The translations under genes were made by a program, and so were the position numbers. The notes below the pieces were generated by a model, which saw only the letters and a list, made by a program, of their open reading frames with translations, did no database searches and was not told where the DNA came from. A stretch of 64,000 nucleotides of DNA from the NCBI GenBank assembly GCA_003255065.1, contig QAOA01007318.1, positions 62,001 to 126,000 of the forward strand, given 5' to 3'. Every line of letters begins with the position of its first letter. The first letter of the stretch is position 1. The DNA is from Cercis canadensis. Its lineage: Eukaryota > Streptophyta > Magnoliopsida > Fabales > Fabaceae. Shown here piece after piece: positions 36,067 to 53,460 of the stretch.

Positions 36067-39000
36067 TTAAGCTCCAGATTGAAGTTGCATCCGTTTCAAA
36101 GAAAGGTAAGCCAGAAAACGGTAACCAAAAACCATGACTATTAGAGCAGCGACCTCTGTGAAACCACTGTCAATTGTCATCCCATTTACGCTTCTGGTGA
36201 TGTGTTTATATTGAACCTTGAGCAGAAGCTTGTAAGTGTGGTAGTTGAAAGATATGTAGCGGATCCAAGATATGAATATTGGGACTTTCTGCCATATTTT
36301 AAGAGCATGTGTGAATTGCATTAGATTTTGCATTCCAAGAGAAATGGGTGTGGTTAATTGGTTACCTTCACAAAGTATCCTCCAGCCAGCATGAAGGTCA
36401 TCACAGTTACTGAAGCCAAGGTTGTTGCTCTTTTCAAGTCCGTCAGTGTAGCCCCAATAGCTAGTCCAAGTCCCTGCTTCATAACCAGCCATGGTTAAAA
36501 TTGTAAGCTATTTTGGTTTATGTTATAATCTTAGATAGTTTCTGAAAACGAAAATGCATACCTGAGCTGCAACGATGCAGAGGAAAACTGTGAGAATACT
36601 GAGGAAGAATGGACCTGCACTGAGTTTCAGACCTGCCATGAAATAAACGACCACAAGGAAAAGTACTGGTAATATGAGGTCTAATGGAAGGTCACTCGTA
36701 GTCCTAGCCACAAAGTATGCACTTAGTCTGTACATGTCAGCTGCTCTTTCCTTGTTCAGCATGGCTCTCTCTTGAGGAAATGTAAATATTGCTGTGAAAA
36801 CAGGAAAGAATCCCCAAAAGACAGCAATAAAGAAAAGCAGCCCTGCCTGTAATGCACAAAGGTTAAGATTTTAGATTGCCATACATATATATGCTGTTCA
36901 AGTTTTGTTAGATTTTTGCTCTTTTTACCCTCTTTAAGACTAGGAATTGTTACTCTCTTTACCTGATCTTGAAGACCTTTTGGGGTCTTAGCATCTGATT
37001 GCCACCAAAGTAATCCTAAAATGACTGCAGTAGAGAGAACTTGGGTGATTCTCAACCAGCTAAAATAGTCGTGCCGCCTCTCTTTAATTGCTCTGCAAAA
37101 TAATATGGAACATTGCTCAAACCAGCTTGCCCCCCACTCTCTCTTAGAGGAGCAAACCTTAGACTTCACTTCTTCATCAAGTGGGAGAGGAACCATTAGT
37201 TTTTTCTTTTCTGTTTCTGCAACTCGGGTCTCATAGGCCTCCACCAGATACTGTTAAAATCAGATGAGAAATGTTATCCACTCCATTCCCTTTCTACCAT
37301 GATAAAATTAGAAAAAAAAAAGAATAACAAGTTAATTACCTCATGTACAACTGCTGGCGATGGTTTCCCATTTCGTGTTTCAGTTTCTGCATTACCCATT
37401 TGCACTTTATCCTCTAACTCTGATGGTACAGAAACATCATTGATATTTCCATTTGAAAGGTCTAGCAAAAATTCTGCTGGGTTCATGGCAATAAGAGGTG
37501 AACACCCTATAGATTGGAAGTAAACCATAGCCTCTGAAGCTTTTCCAAAGTAAAGCAAGCTCCCTTTTCCTAGAAGAATCAACTTATCAAATTTGTGAAA
37601 CAGTCTGCTTGATGGTTGGTGGATTGTCGTCACCACTGTTTTACCAGCCTGCAATACATTTAACAAGTTAGTGACTTCATGGTGAAAAATTTACAAGCTT
37701 AATACAAAAAGTATATAATTAAATATGCTTGTGAAGATAAGATCATATTGGACAGAAAAGACAGTGTGGACCGGCATGTTTTTGTCATGTGATGACTAAA
37801 TATGCCACTTTTTTCAAGCATTATTAATGTGATAAAGTCCACAAGAATTTCAAGTGAGGTTGTGAAGGATGTCACTATCATGATGGTCAATTATGCAGTG
37901 CACTTATGTGCTGAACAGAGTCGATAGTTATTTAATTGTCAAAAGGTTTGATGAATGGAATTAGCAATTTACCTTCTCTCCCCTTTTCAATTATGTGACT
38001 CTTTTAAAATCTCTGGTCTAGATTTTTTTTTTCATTTAATTACTCTAAAGTTTTTGATAGGAACTTGGATTTTCAACTGTGGCATGACCTTGGCTAAGGT
38101 GTTGAAGTGGGTAAATAGGGGTGGATGAGAACAATTAATGTTGAAGGGAAGAATGAGAACAAGTACCTCTGCTATGTCTTGTAGCATCTGAACTATCCTC
38201 AAAGCTGTAGTAGAATCCAAACCAGAAGTTGGTTCGTCAAGAAACAGAAGAGAGGGATTAATTATGATCTCATTGCCAATACAAACTCTCTTCCTCTCTC
38301 CACCAGATACTCCACGAACGAAGGAACCACCTATCATGGTGTCTTGGCACCTGTGTTCATACGTATAATTTACACTGATTGACTTTTACAATAAGTAAAA
38401 TTAAAATATGTGTCACAATCACAACCCATATAAATTGATTGTAAATTAATGCTTTAGATGTTGGTGTTAATTAATTCATGGATGGAAAACAAGTACCTCT
38501 CCAAGCCAAGCTCATAGATGACATCTAAAGCCCGTTTTTCTTTTTGCTCCTTTGTTAATGTCTTTGGCAGTCGTAAGCGGGCCGCGTACGTCAATGTTTC
38601 TCTCACAGTAAGGTGAGGAAACAGAACATCATCTTGAGTCACAAATCCTATCCTGTCATATATATATATGATGCTTATTCATGTAAGTATATATATATAT
38701 AAAGGAATCATTTTTTCTTAATTTTGCAGTTGCTCTAGCTAGCTGTTGATTATTTGTTTGAGTAGTGCTAAAATATTTGTTTATACATTTAATTAATTAC
38801 CTGCTCTTTAGGAACTTGGAATATGGTTGGTCATTGTAAGTAATAGAGCCACGAACGTTGGGGTTTCTTAATCTGCCTCCAAGCAGATTTAAAAGAGTAG
38901 TCTTTCCACTTCCTGAGGGACCCATCAATGCCAAAACTTCTCCTGGATTCACACAACCACTAATCCCATTCAAGATCTCCTTTTCCTCACTTGTGGTCAT

Positions 39001-42000
39001 GCCTTTGATCACTAGCTTGTAGGCCACATCCGTGAACTGCACAATATAAATATTCCGCCATAACAATTTAACCCTTTGCTATCAAATTAATACAATGTTT
39101 CATAGAGGATGAAGTAATTAAGCTAAATGCAGTAAGACAGCTTTTCCTTTTTGTGCATGCATGCCTAATTGTCCATACCCTTCTTTCTCAGCAAAACCAT
39201 GTACATTCATAGGCATATAGCTAAAGCTGGGTTTCAAGCCTGAGGCTAGGATATATTATAATTATTTCAAGTATATAAGAAATGTGACATGCATGCTACC
39301 TCCTCTGACGTTCTGTATACCCAAAAGCAATTCAAAATGCATCTATTGTTTTTGGTTCATTTTTTCGGTTAAGTGGAAAGAAGGGGGTAGTCTTGTACAT
39401 TAATGTCACATAAAATGAAACTTTGTACAAGACTGAACCTGACCATGCTATTGACGGATTTTAATGCCATGTTCTATTTGGTCGCGTTGAGCGTTAAATG
39501 AAGCTTCATCCTTGCCTGCCCAAATACATATATGACCACATCAATCTCATGCTCTATTCAAGGTTTTTAACACCGGCAGATCAGAGCTAGTATAGGTGCA
39601 GGCATGGAAATGAATGAGAAGAAGAAGAAGAAGAAGAAGAAAAGTAACTTACTTCTGACACGTGAATATATAGATTACCTTGAGAAAAATTGGCAAAGTG
39701 GGTTCCGTTTGAAACTTTGGTTTATGACGAGTTCCAGCTTCTATATCCTCCGCTGCAATATACATAGGTAGGTAACCCTTTTTATAATATATAATGTAAG
39801 GAGGGAGAAAGAAGCCCTTTCACGCAAAAGCCTAGCTATACCAGGCAATCACCAGCTATTAGCTTAATATATAAATAAAAACTGCATGGAATTCTTCTTG
39901 TGTATGCTTAAACAAGTGGTAGCGTTTGCTTAGCAGGAGAAATATCTAGGAATGACTTTCAAATCAAAATATGGATGAATGCTTGGCCTCATGAGGATCT
40001 CATATATATTATTATATCATGTCTCATTTCGTTGACGCAGCTGGATTCCTTAAAATGAGACCATGACACGGTCCTAACAAGTGAAGACAATTCCAGTTAT
40101 CCGTAGAAAAGTCAACCCAATATTTTAATGAAGGGCCCAACCTATGAGAAAATGTGCTCTCCCACAAAAAAGGGGGAGAAGCAACTTCAATTATATAGAC
40201 GAGGACCCAGAAGTACGACATATTTGTCTTTGATTATCGTAGTAAAAAACATGTGTCATGTTGGGTTCCCGCATCAGATGATGCTCTATATGTAGGTGTC
40301 ACTCTTATGTCTTAAACATATAGAAAAGCTAAGATATATGGAAACAAAGTCAATATCGACGACTTTATTGGAGACTTAGTCGCATTCAGTTAATTATTAG
40401 TGGCTATAAGTATGACTAGTAAATGTTACTATGCTAAAGGGACCATTAACCATGTACAAGCTAGTGGTGCATATGGAGAAGGCTGTCTGGCTGTGTGCCC
40501 TGTGTTGACGGAACCCACTAGTGTATAGACTCACTACAAGACCGTTAATCACGGGTTTGTGGGTTCAGGTGGTTGGCCTCGACCGCGACATATCCTAATT
40601 CCTACCCCAATGTTTTTATGTACAAACCATAAAATTGCTGAAGTGCATTATCTATATTTAGGTCACCTCATATTGACAATTATTTTTATTGAACTTCTGA
40701 AAAAACAAAAATGCACAATTGTGAAATTTCATTATGACTAGGTTGGATGAAATTATAATATATATATATACTACTTTTTATTTATTTTTTGTTGTGTAAT
40801 CTCTAGCATACCAATAAAAATTTGTGTATGTAATATTTTTCTATTATAAAATAGTTTTTGTTCATTATTTCTATTATATTAGCATTGAACTTGTGACTTT
40901 TATGGTTCCTATGACTTTACTCAAATATTTTCACTCGACCATCTAAACCACATTAACCATGTCAAAAAAAATACTCAAATCCAAGTCCCAAAGCAATATT
41001 AATTATTAATTAAAAACATAAGTTTAAATAGTGGCAGCAGATTATAGGTTAGTAATGTCTTTCATGGAAAATAAAGAAATTTAATTCCAATTATCTAGCT
41101 TTCACTACTCACTCGTTACTTTTATGGCCTGTACCTAATTAAAGACAGAAAACGCTAATTTTTATCCATTCCAGCCATAAATTTGGAGGAGTTGGTTCAG
41201 TAGCTTCGAACCCATCCTTGTTATTCATTGTACAATGTACACTGCACAGTCAGTTCTCTAACTCAGTCACGGACACGTACCTTTACGGACACTTATTCGA
41301 ATGGATCATATTAAAATCTTTTTCCCCTCACAAATTCTGACCATCTCTTTTGCCCTCACCACCACGGCACTCTTTTTTTGACCAAAAAAATAAAAATAAA
41401 AGAATCAACGTCTAAATTCTATAGCAAACTCATCCCAATCTCTCTCTTCTTTTGCGGTTACCTAAACCCATAATAAGTCTTCCCACATTTGCTTTTATAT
41501 AAAAATGCAATGCACAAAAAAAAAAACAAAAAATATTTAACGAAAATAAAATCTATAGTATCAATTACTATGACTAAAAAATATGCCATTAAACACACGT
41601 ATCATTAAAAATAAGTCTTATCATATCAACTGTAACCCTCCATCCTTTATTTTAGAGACTAAAGTGACCGAAATATGATAAAATATATAAATGAACCACC
41701 TTAAAATAACATAATAGAATTTAGCTCCGGTGGTTTTTTTTTTTTATGTTAATTTTTTAAAAGAAAAATATTATGTATGAGAAATTTAAATAGTTTATAG
41801 AAAATTAAAAAAATTTAAGTTTAACAAAAAATTAAAATTTAAAAAAAGACACAGATAAGCTTACGAATATCATCATCGCTGAAGGGCTTAGAGTCGGCAA
41901 TCTCATCGGGAGGAAAAGTGAAGCCAGTGAAGGAGAAAGAGAGGCCCAAGCTGGCACTTGAGGCTCGACTAAGAGCCGCACCACTGCTCACTTCATCCAA

Positions 42001-42231
42001 CTCTATCTTCATCTGAGCACTCCTTGACTTCCTAATGTGTGTGTTTCTGCCACCTCCGCTGCGTCCCGGCGACGCCATCAACCGCCTACTCGACTTCCTT
42101 GATAGGGTTCCGCCACCACCCTCCACCACTAGTGAGTCACTTGATGGTGGTGACTTTAGAGCTGCCACCACCGACTCCACCAGCTGATCCGATTTCGTTC
42201 GAGCCAACCCACATGAATTCCCTTTCTCCAT
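36067..42231 (-). CDS. ABCG22: ABC transporter G family half-transporter, ABCG22-like
   Basis: Ten coding exons: 42231-41865, 39752-39679, 39036-38801, 38652-38497, 38350-38167, 37648-37340, 37250-36963, 36846-36562, 36473-36366, 36288-36067. They give 742 residues. The N-terminus ([49 protein letters not shown]) is specific to ABCG22 and its close relatives. Nucleotide-binding domain: Walker [10 protein letters not shown] (186-194), signature VSGGERKR (292-299), Walker B LLFLDEP (312-318), switch His349 in TTIHQPSSR. The membrane domain follows ([37 protein letters not shown]). Half-size ABCGs work as dimers, normally at the plasma membrane. Arabidopsis ABCG22 mutants transpire more and interact with ABA pathways; the substrate is not known to me. 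Intron 1 is about 2.1 kb, and the 5' UTR is spliced just before the ATG (acceptor at 42238). Confidence 0.95.
39617..39642. repeat. (GAA)n microsatellite
   Basis: About eight GAA units lie in the 5' part of ABCG22 intron 2 (39037-39678). Confidence 0.85.
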
Positions 42232-42875
42232 TCTCACCTGACCACTACAAAAATGTTTACACCGAAACAACAATGAATTAATTAATGCTTCTAATTTATC
42301 AATTTATATTATGCATGCTTTCAGGGTTATTACATCTTTACCTTAATACTCATATTAATGCAATCATGATTTAGTATACACTAGCTACATATTGATAATT
42401 TCATTCATTAAACTATTATATTTGAGAGGTGAACCACTTTATGGTACGTAGTTGAACTTGAAGCTATCCCATACCAGAAACAGAAATGGCTATGCTTTTG
42501 TCCTCTTTATTTTAAGGAAAAAGATAACCAGCAAGAGTTGGGAAAGGTGGAGAGAAATTAAGATAACCCAGAACCATTATGATTAATCATTGATCATAAT
42601 GTGTACTACAAGAGAGTAAAAGAATTAACAAGCAAATTATATAAACTTTGGAAAAAGATACTTGAATTATATAGTACAGTGCAATAAAATAGTGAGAGAA
42701 GATCATTGAATTCACCCATACCGTTTCTGGTAAAGGTAGAAGAAGACCTCCAGAGGAGAGATCAGCTGTTTTTGGAGATGACCTAATGGAAATGGAATAG
42801 AAACTAACTCAGCAGCTAGTTATAGCCTATTGCTAGTAATAAACGTACCTCGCCATGTGGAGCACACACCCCCCC

Positions 42876-43018
42876 TTATAAAGGGCAATTAAGAGCCGTA
42901 TTTGAAGTTCCCAAACTGCCCTTGTACTCCCCCTTAAATTAAGAGATAAACTCCCCCCATATAATTCCGGACTTTGCATCAATGATACAGCGTGTTACCA
43001 TCCGTGCCGTACACGTGT
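42876..43018 (-). promoter_or_regulatory. ABCG22 core promoter: TATA box and G-box/ABRE
   Basis: On the minus strand TTTATAAG (42883-42876) is a good TATA box. It lies about 150 bases upstream of the predicted leader-exon donor at 42722. ACACGTGT at 43011-43018, about 130 bases further upstream, is a palindromic G-box that also matches the ABA-response element core. This fits a stress-related transporter, but activity is inferred. Confidence 0.55.
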
Positions 43019-45398
43019 CTGAAATGTATTGTTTTTTTCTGGTTTTCCATGCAATTCTACTTCTGAGTGTCAACTAGTAGGAACTTGAGGCCAAGAAGCA
43101 AACTTTTGCTATTAATAAAGATTTAACGTTATACGAAGTGGCTGATGTGCCGCCTAATCAAGTAGCCCTAATGCAGACAAAAGTCAATTAATATCAAGTT
43201 TTATTTGCTGGGTTAATTGGAGGGTCATGCATGCATGTGTTTGCACCTTGCTTGAGGTCTTGCTTTCATCTAAATAGATTACCTACACAACAGGGAATTG
43301 AAGCTAGAGTTTTGGAATTTTGTACACAAAATAGATGTCCTTCGCAATGAGCATCGTGTTTGTTAACTAGCTAGTTCTTTGAATCTCATCATTCACAAAT
43401 AGTACGTAGGAGCTGTCAAATATTACGGTCAGCTTCTTTTCCTTTGTGATCGTCCCATCCCTTTTCATCATTTAATTCAGTTTCATTCACTTGTGAAATT
43501 GTACTGATTATGCAAGGTGCTTTTGTGAAATTTCCTCGAAGCTTAGTTGCTGTACAAATTCAAAGATTGTCGTTATACGTACATACAAACAATTGTATCT
43601 TGTGGAAAATCAAGTACCAATTGGGTACCACACCAGTACTAGGCTTCTCTCAAACGTTCATCAGTCACCACATTAATTTGATTGGTAATCCGTAATCACG
43701 ATGCTTTTCTAAAATGATTATTTGTGGTGTTGGGATATTAATTTGAAGTACATCTGGATTTTTATTTTTCTCTTTTATAGAAAGTCTCATTGTCAATTTC
43801 TTAAAAGTTTTCAATCAAATTGCTTAAGCTTTTTAGTGTAGATCGATTTGATAAGAACAATATATTGTCTTATTCACGCTCTCTCCTCTAATTTCTTCCC
43901 TGTCTATTTGTGTGTTTAATTGCCTCTCAAGTATACTTTGTTTTTGTAGACGACAATTTGTCCTTGTTCTTAGTCAATGTGAGCTATTCCCACTAAATTA
44001 TAATGATTATGACATAGAAATGCATCCTTATAGCTACTTTTACTGTCACAAATTGGCGAAAATTAATTCTCAAATTTGACTTACATATATATCAATTTAT
44101 ATTAGTATTAATTTATTAAATAGTTTGTAATTAAGTAGTATTGAAGTCTTTTTTAGAATTTATAAATTTTGTATTCGAATTCAAAGTTTTAATAAAAAAT
44201 ATTAGCATTAATTTAATGAAAATTAATTATCATTATTCATCCTTCAACGGAGATATATAGTAACTACCATCATCACTACTGTCTGGTCGAGTTTTCTAGT
44301 AAAAATGGAATTTCATCTTGAGCACTGTTTTCTCCAATAAATAGAGAAATTGAATTACTGAGACAAAGTAATATGAGTTAAGAGAAAGGGGTAAGATAGT
44401 ACTTTGAAAATGGAGGGTAAGTGGTGGGGATGAGCGTTGGATAGGTGTCCAGAGATACGTCTGGACAAAAAAGCGGCCCCAAAAGAACATGTTTGGTGGT
44501 TCCTGACGATATGGAGCTGTTTGTCTTTTGCTGGTGGATGGTTGGTCAGCTTCAGTCCACCACAACTCGCCACGTATTAATCCATTTCTCCATTTCATCC
44601 CTTGATTATTAGAGGCGTAATCTCACAATTATGGCCTATAATTATCCCAAACATTTTTTATTTTTTTAAAAAATAAGAAAGGCTCATATAATATTAAAAT
44701 ATAGAGTGAATTGCTGGAAACTATTTCAATTGAATCATGTGCAGTGCACTCCACATACTCATAAGTTAAGCAATGATCAGCCCTCAAAATTTAAATTCGT
44801 GCACATATAAAAAAAAAAAATTAAAATTCGTGCAAAAAACTCCTATATTAAGATTTTGACCATTATTTTGTCAATTTCAAAATCTCAAAGGAATATATTA
44901 CGCAGCTTCTAAACCAAGCAATTCTAAATGAGAGTATTATTGTGCAGAAAATGTAGAGAAAGAGTCAAACAAAAAACTGAAACTTCATATAATGAGGATA
45001 TGGCAACCTCTATGGCATCTAATGCACTGTACTTGCAAATAGCTTTCTCCATTGTACCAGAAGTACATATTTCAAGAAGATTTTTCATGTCATTTTTGTA
45101 TAATGAGTCAAAACTGGTTACTTTATAATTATTTTTAATTACATTTTTGTGAATAATGCTGATTTGGCGTATAATGAATTGTTGTAATCATTTAATTAGT
45201 CATAATGACTTGTAAACATAATATATTTAATTTGATCAAAGAATTGCTAAGATTAATTAAAATTAGAAATTATACTATTCAATCAGGAATATTGAGGATA
45301 TAATCAAAGCAAAGGTTGCTCACTCTCTCTCTTTCTCTCTCCTCTGCAATTCTGATATCTACAAGGGAAGGGGCGGTGCCCGCCGAGGGAGGGAAACT

Positions 45399-45702
45399 CA
45401 CGTGACAAGGACGTGACGGTCGGAGAGTGCCTTAGGTCCACTCACTCACTCTATCTCAACGGATTACCGTTATCATTATGTGGAAAAAAACTACGTTAAA
45501 CACAAAACAAAGAATGCTTTATGGTGCCCAGCTCAGGTGAGCCGTCATTCCCACGCCACCTGTACCATCCAGAATCAACTGTGGACAGCTCAGATCCGCC
45601 GTTAGTGGTTGTAAGCCACCATCGCACATGCATGACACGTGTATACTGAATGGCCGCACTTCCTTCATTTTGCTTCCACGTGGACCTCACAGAATCACGT
45701 TT
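45399..45702. promoter_or_regulatory. Cluster of ACGT-core (G-box/ABRE-like) motifs
   Basis: Within about 300 bp there are CACGTGAC (45399), GGACGTGACGG (45410), ACACGTGT (45635 on), CCACGTGG (45676-45683) and TCACGTTT (45695 on). The stretch is clearly GC-richer than its surroundings. These cores bind bZIP and bHLH factors. No transcription unit is recognised beside it; the nearest divergent promoter is ABCG22, about 2.5 kb away. Confidence 0.45.
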
Positions 45703-46535
45703 TTGATACCACACTACTCAAATCTCTTTCTTCCTTTTTCGCCTTTCCGACTCCTTTGTTCGGCCTGCCAAAAAGTAGACAAGAGAATTATATAGTTTTA
45801 ATTAATTGTTGATTAGGTACAACAACCATTATATAATTGAAAAAAAGGAAAAACACTTGCAATAATAGATATCATTAAAAAAAAAAATTGATTTAATAGT
45901 GAGAATATCTTTAAAACAAATAAATAATTTAATATATCATGAAAGTAGTTTGATCCTCATTCTAGTCTAGTTATAGACAAAAAAAAAAAAAAAANAAAAA
46001 AAAAAAAAACTAGTTAGCAACTGTCTCATTATTCGGAAAAATTGGGCTAAGAGAAATTCCAACTTACTATGAAAATGCCAAATTATAACATTGAACTAGA
46101 TTGCTTTATAACTAAATATTTTTTTAGCTAGATTGCTCTAAATAATTTAACTTTTGATAGAGTGCCTTAAATTTGATATATGAATAAAGTAATACAACAT
46201 TAATCAATTCATTAAATTTATGATGGAATGAAGAATGGTTGCATTAATGATGGTGACAGTTAATTATATATAGGAGCATAATGTATGTTATATTCATGTA
46301 ACTTAATGAAGAATGGTTGCATTAATTAATGATATTGGTTTGAAATTAAATAAAGCTTGTAATATATAATAACAATATTTGAGAGTTGAGACTTACCTTT
46401 TTCTATATTATATATGTTGTTGATGCATGTAATGTAACTAATTATATCTTATTGTTTCTAAATGTAAACTAAAAAAAATAAAATTAAACAGCTGTATATT
46501 TATCTTATCTAATTGAGTTGTCATATATAAGAGAA

Positions 46536-46875
46536 CAGTAAAATACACATAGACGTGGACGCTTTATCTGCATGGTGTCCACAAGCTACTGCTAGCTATG
46601 ATGTGGCGTATGATAAAAAGAGGAGGAGCCATCAAGCAAAAGGGCATAGCACAGCCCTCATCCACCCAGCCTATTAATTTCCATCTAATTTGAAAAAAGA
46701 CACAGNCAGCAAAATACACATAGACGTGGACACTTTATCTGCATGGTGTCCACAAGCTACTGCTAGCTATGATGTGGCGTATGATTAAAAGAGGAGGAGC
46801 CATCAAGCAAAAGGGCATAGCACAGCCCTCATCCACCCAGCCTGTTAATTTCCATCTAATTTGAAAAAAGACACA
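46536..46875. repeat. About 169-bp direct duplication around one N
   Basis: 46536-46705 and 46707-46875 match with about four substitutions (for example taaaa/caaaa, gacgc/gacac, gataaaa/gattaaa, ctatt/ctgtt), separated by N at 46706. This is an allelic-level difference, consistent with an unmerged contig overlap. Confidence 0.85.
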
Positions 46876-48474
46876 GTAGTCGATTTGAAAAGCGAGGCAT
46901 GAATATATATATATATAAGCAATATGGTCCAGAAAATTAATGGCAAATTGGTGAAATTGACATGATGAGAAGACTAGTTTGGTAGCTGCCAATGCCGCGG
47001 GACACAGCTACTTGTCTCCTATCACTTTCCCAGTTGAGAAAGAGATTTTGAAAATGAGGACATCATCAATTTAAAAGGATCATACGTGAAGAAAACTCAT
47101 ACAATGTAAAATACGAAAAAGGCATAAGATGGTCTCTCTCTGTTAGGTGAGTGTCATGACCATTGCTTAGAAAAGACACACTAGGTTAGTTATTTTTCTT
47201 TGAAAAAGGCAAAAAATGAAGTTCTACTTGCAAGCTCATTGCTTACTGCATGAAAATGAAAAGCTCCTTTTCCTTTTTAACGTGAACTTTCTTCAGTCAA
47301 CTTGTCATTTGCTTAAGAATTTACTGATGGGTGTATCAGAATCGCCTAACTAGTTCTAGCCAATTTCACAATTATGGCCGAATTTTCAGTCAAGTTAATT
47401 AGGCCACTAATCTTTTTTTTTTTTTTTTTTAATAATCACGATATATAGAATAAATCACTTTATCCTCTCTTATATTTTTGAAAAATTACACAGATATATC
47501 ATCTATTTTCAAATTATTTATTCCAAATTAATTCTTTACAAAATTTATTATTTCACCACTAAACCCAACCTTTAAGTATACAAAACCGAAAGGGACAAAG
47601 TGAAGATAGATGGGGGGACAACAAATCTTGCGTGCTAGAAAATAACAGTGAACATACAAAGCACCATTTTATTAGAATAATGAATCATACTCCACAGCTA
47701 TCAGTTATATTTTGATGGCCTATGAGTATGACGGTCATTCCAAGACTTGAAGAAATCCCAGCATTGCATCTTATCGAACTCATTGGAATTTATCATTAGC
47801 AAATAAAAACAAAAAAAAATAATTGTGAGAGAGAGAGAGACAGTAATGGGATTGTCATTGTATATCCTAAAAATGACACATGGTTAGCATAGCAGAGGTA
47901 CTGGTTGAGATAACTTAGCTCTGTACATTGAATGCAAACAAGAATACATGAGTTGATACAATATGACACGGTGCATGTGCACATAATTTGAGTTACAAAA
48001 TGGCACGGCATCAAAGAAATAAGACCTGCAGCTGCTAGAGCCTAGAGGATTCATATCTCGTAAATACGCGTTCATCAACATTGCTTTTCAAAGACTGCTC
48101 TGAAATGTTTGATGCGGTGTGCAGACACACAATAAAACCATCTGATCACATGCTGCAAATTTGTTATATCTACCATATCCATTTTACCCGAAAAGGGTAG
48201 CAAATAGCAAGTCAAAGAAAAAACTCTGATCTATTGCCCTTGAATATATTCAACAAAAGAATTCATTTGTGAATACATGAAAAACACTATAATTTATCAG
48301 ACCCATCATGCTCCCTCTCCCTGAAGCCCGACTGATTTGAATAAGAGCATGCACTTACATAATAATCGGCCATATGGAAGAGAAGACACTAGCTGTAAGT
48401 TATCTATCAAGTTTCAACTCCTCGTATGGCATGGCCAAGAGCTCACTAATGCTTGAAGGCTTCTACAATTTTTC

Positions 48475-53460
<4,986 letters not shown>

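Larger units (their letters stand above)
43020..48474. other. Intergenic region between ABCG22 and CPK
   Basis: No protein-coding gene was recognised. It contains a G-box island (45399-45702), an N in a poly-A run (45995) that reflects a homopolymer, a single-N duplication (46536-46875) and a (GA)n tract near 47825. The last few hundred bases are the 3' flank of the kinase gene. Confidence 0.55.

Noticed and set aside
45961-46010. N at 45995 as another haplotype junction
   Set aside because: It lies inside a long poly-A run with no duplicated flank, so homopolymer uncertainty explains it. The same holds for the N at 20464.
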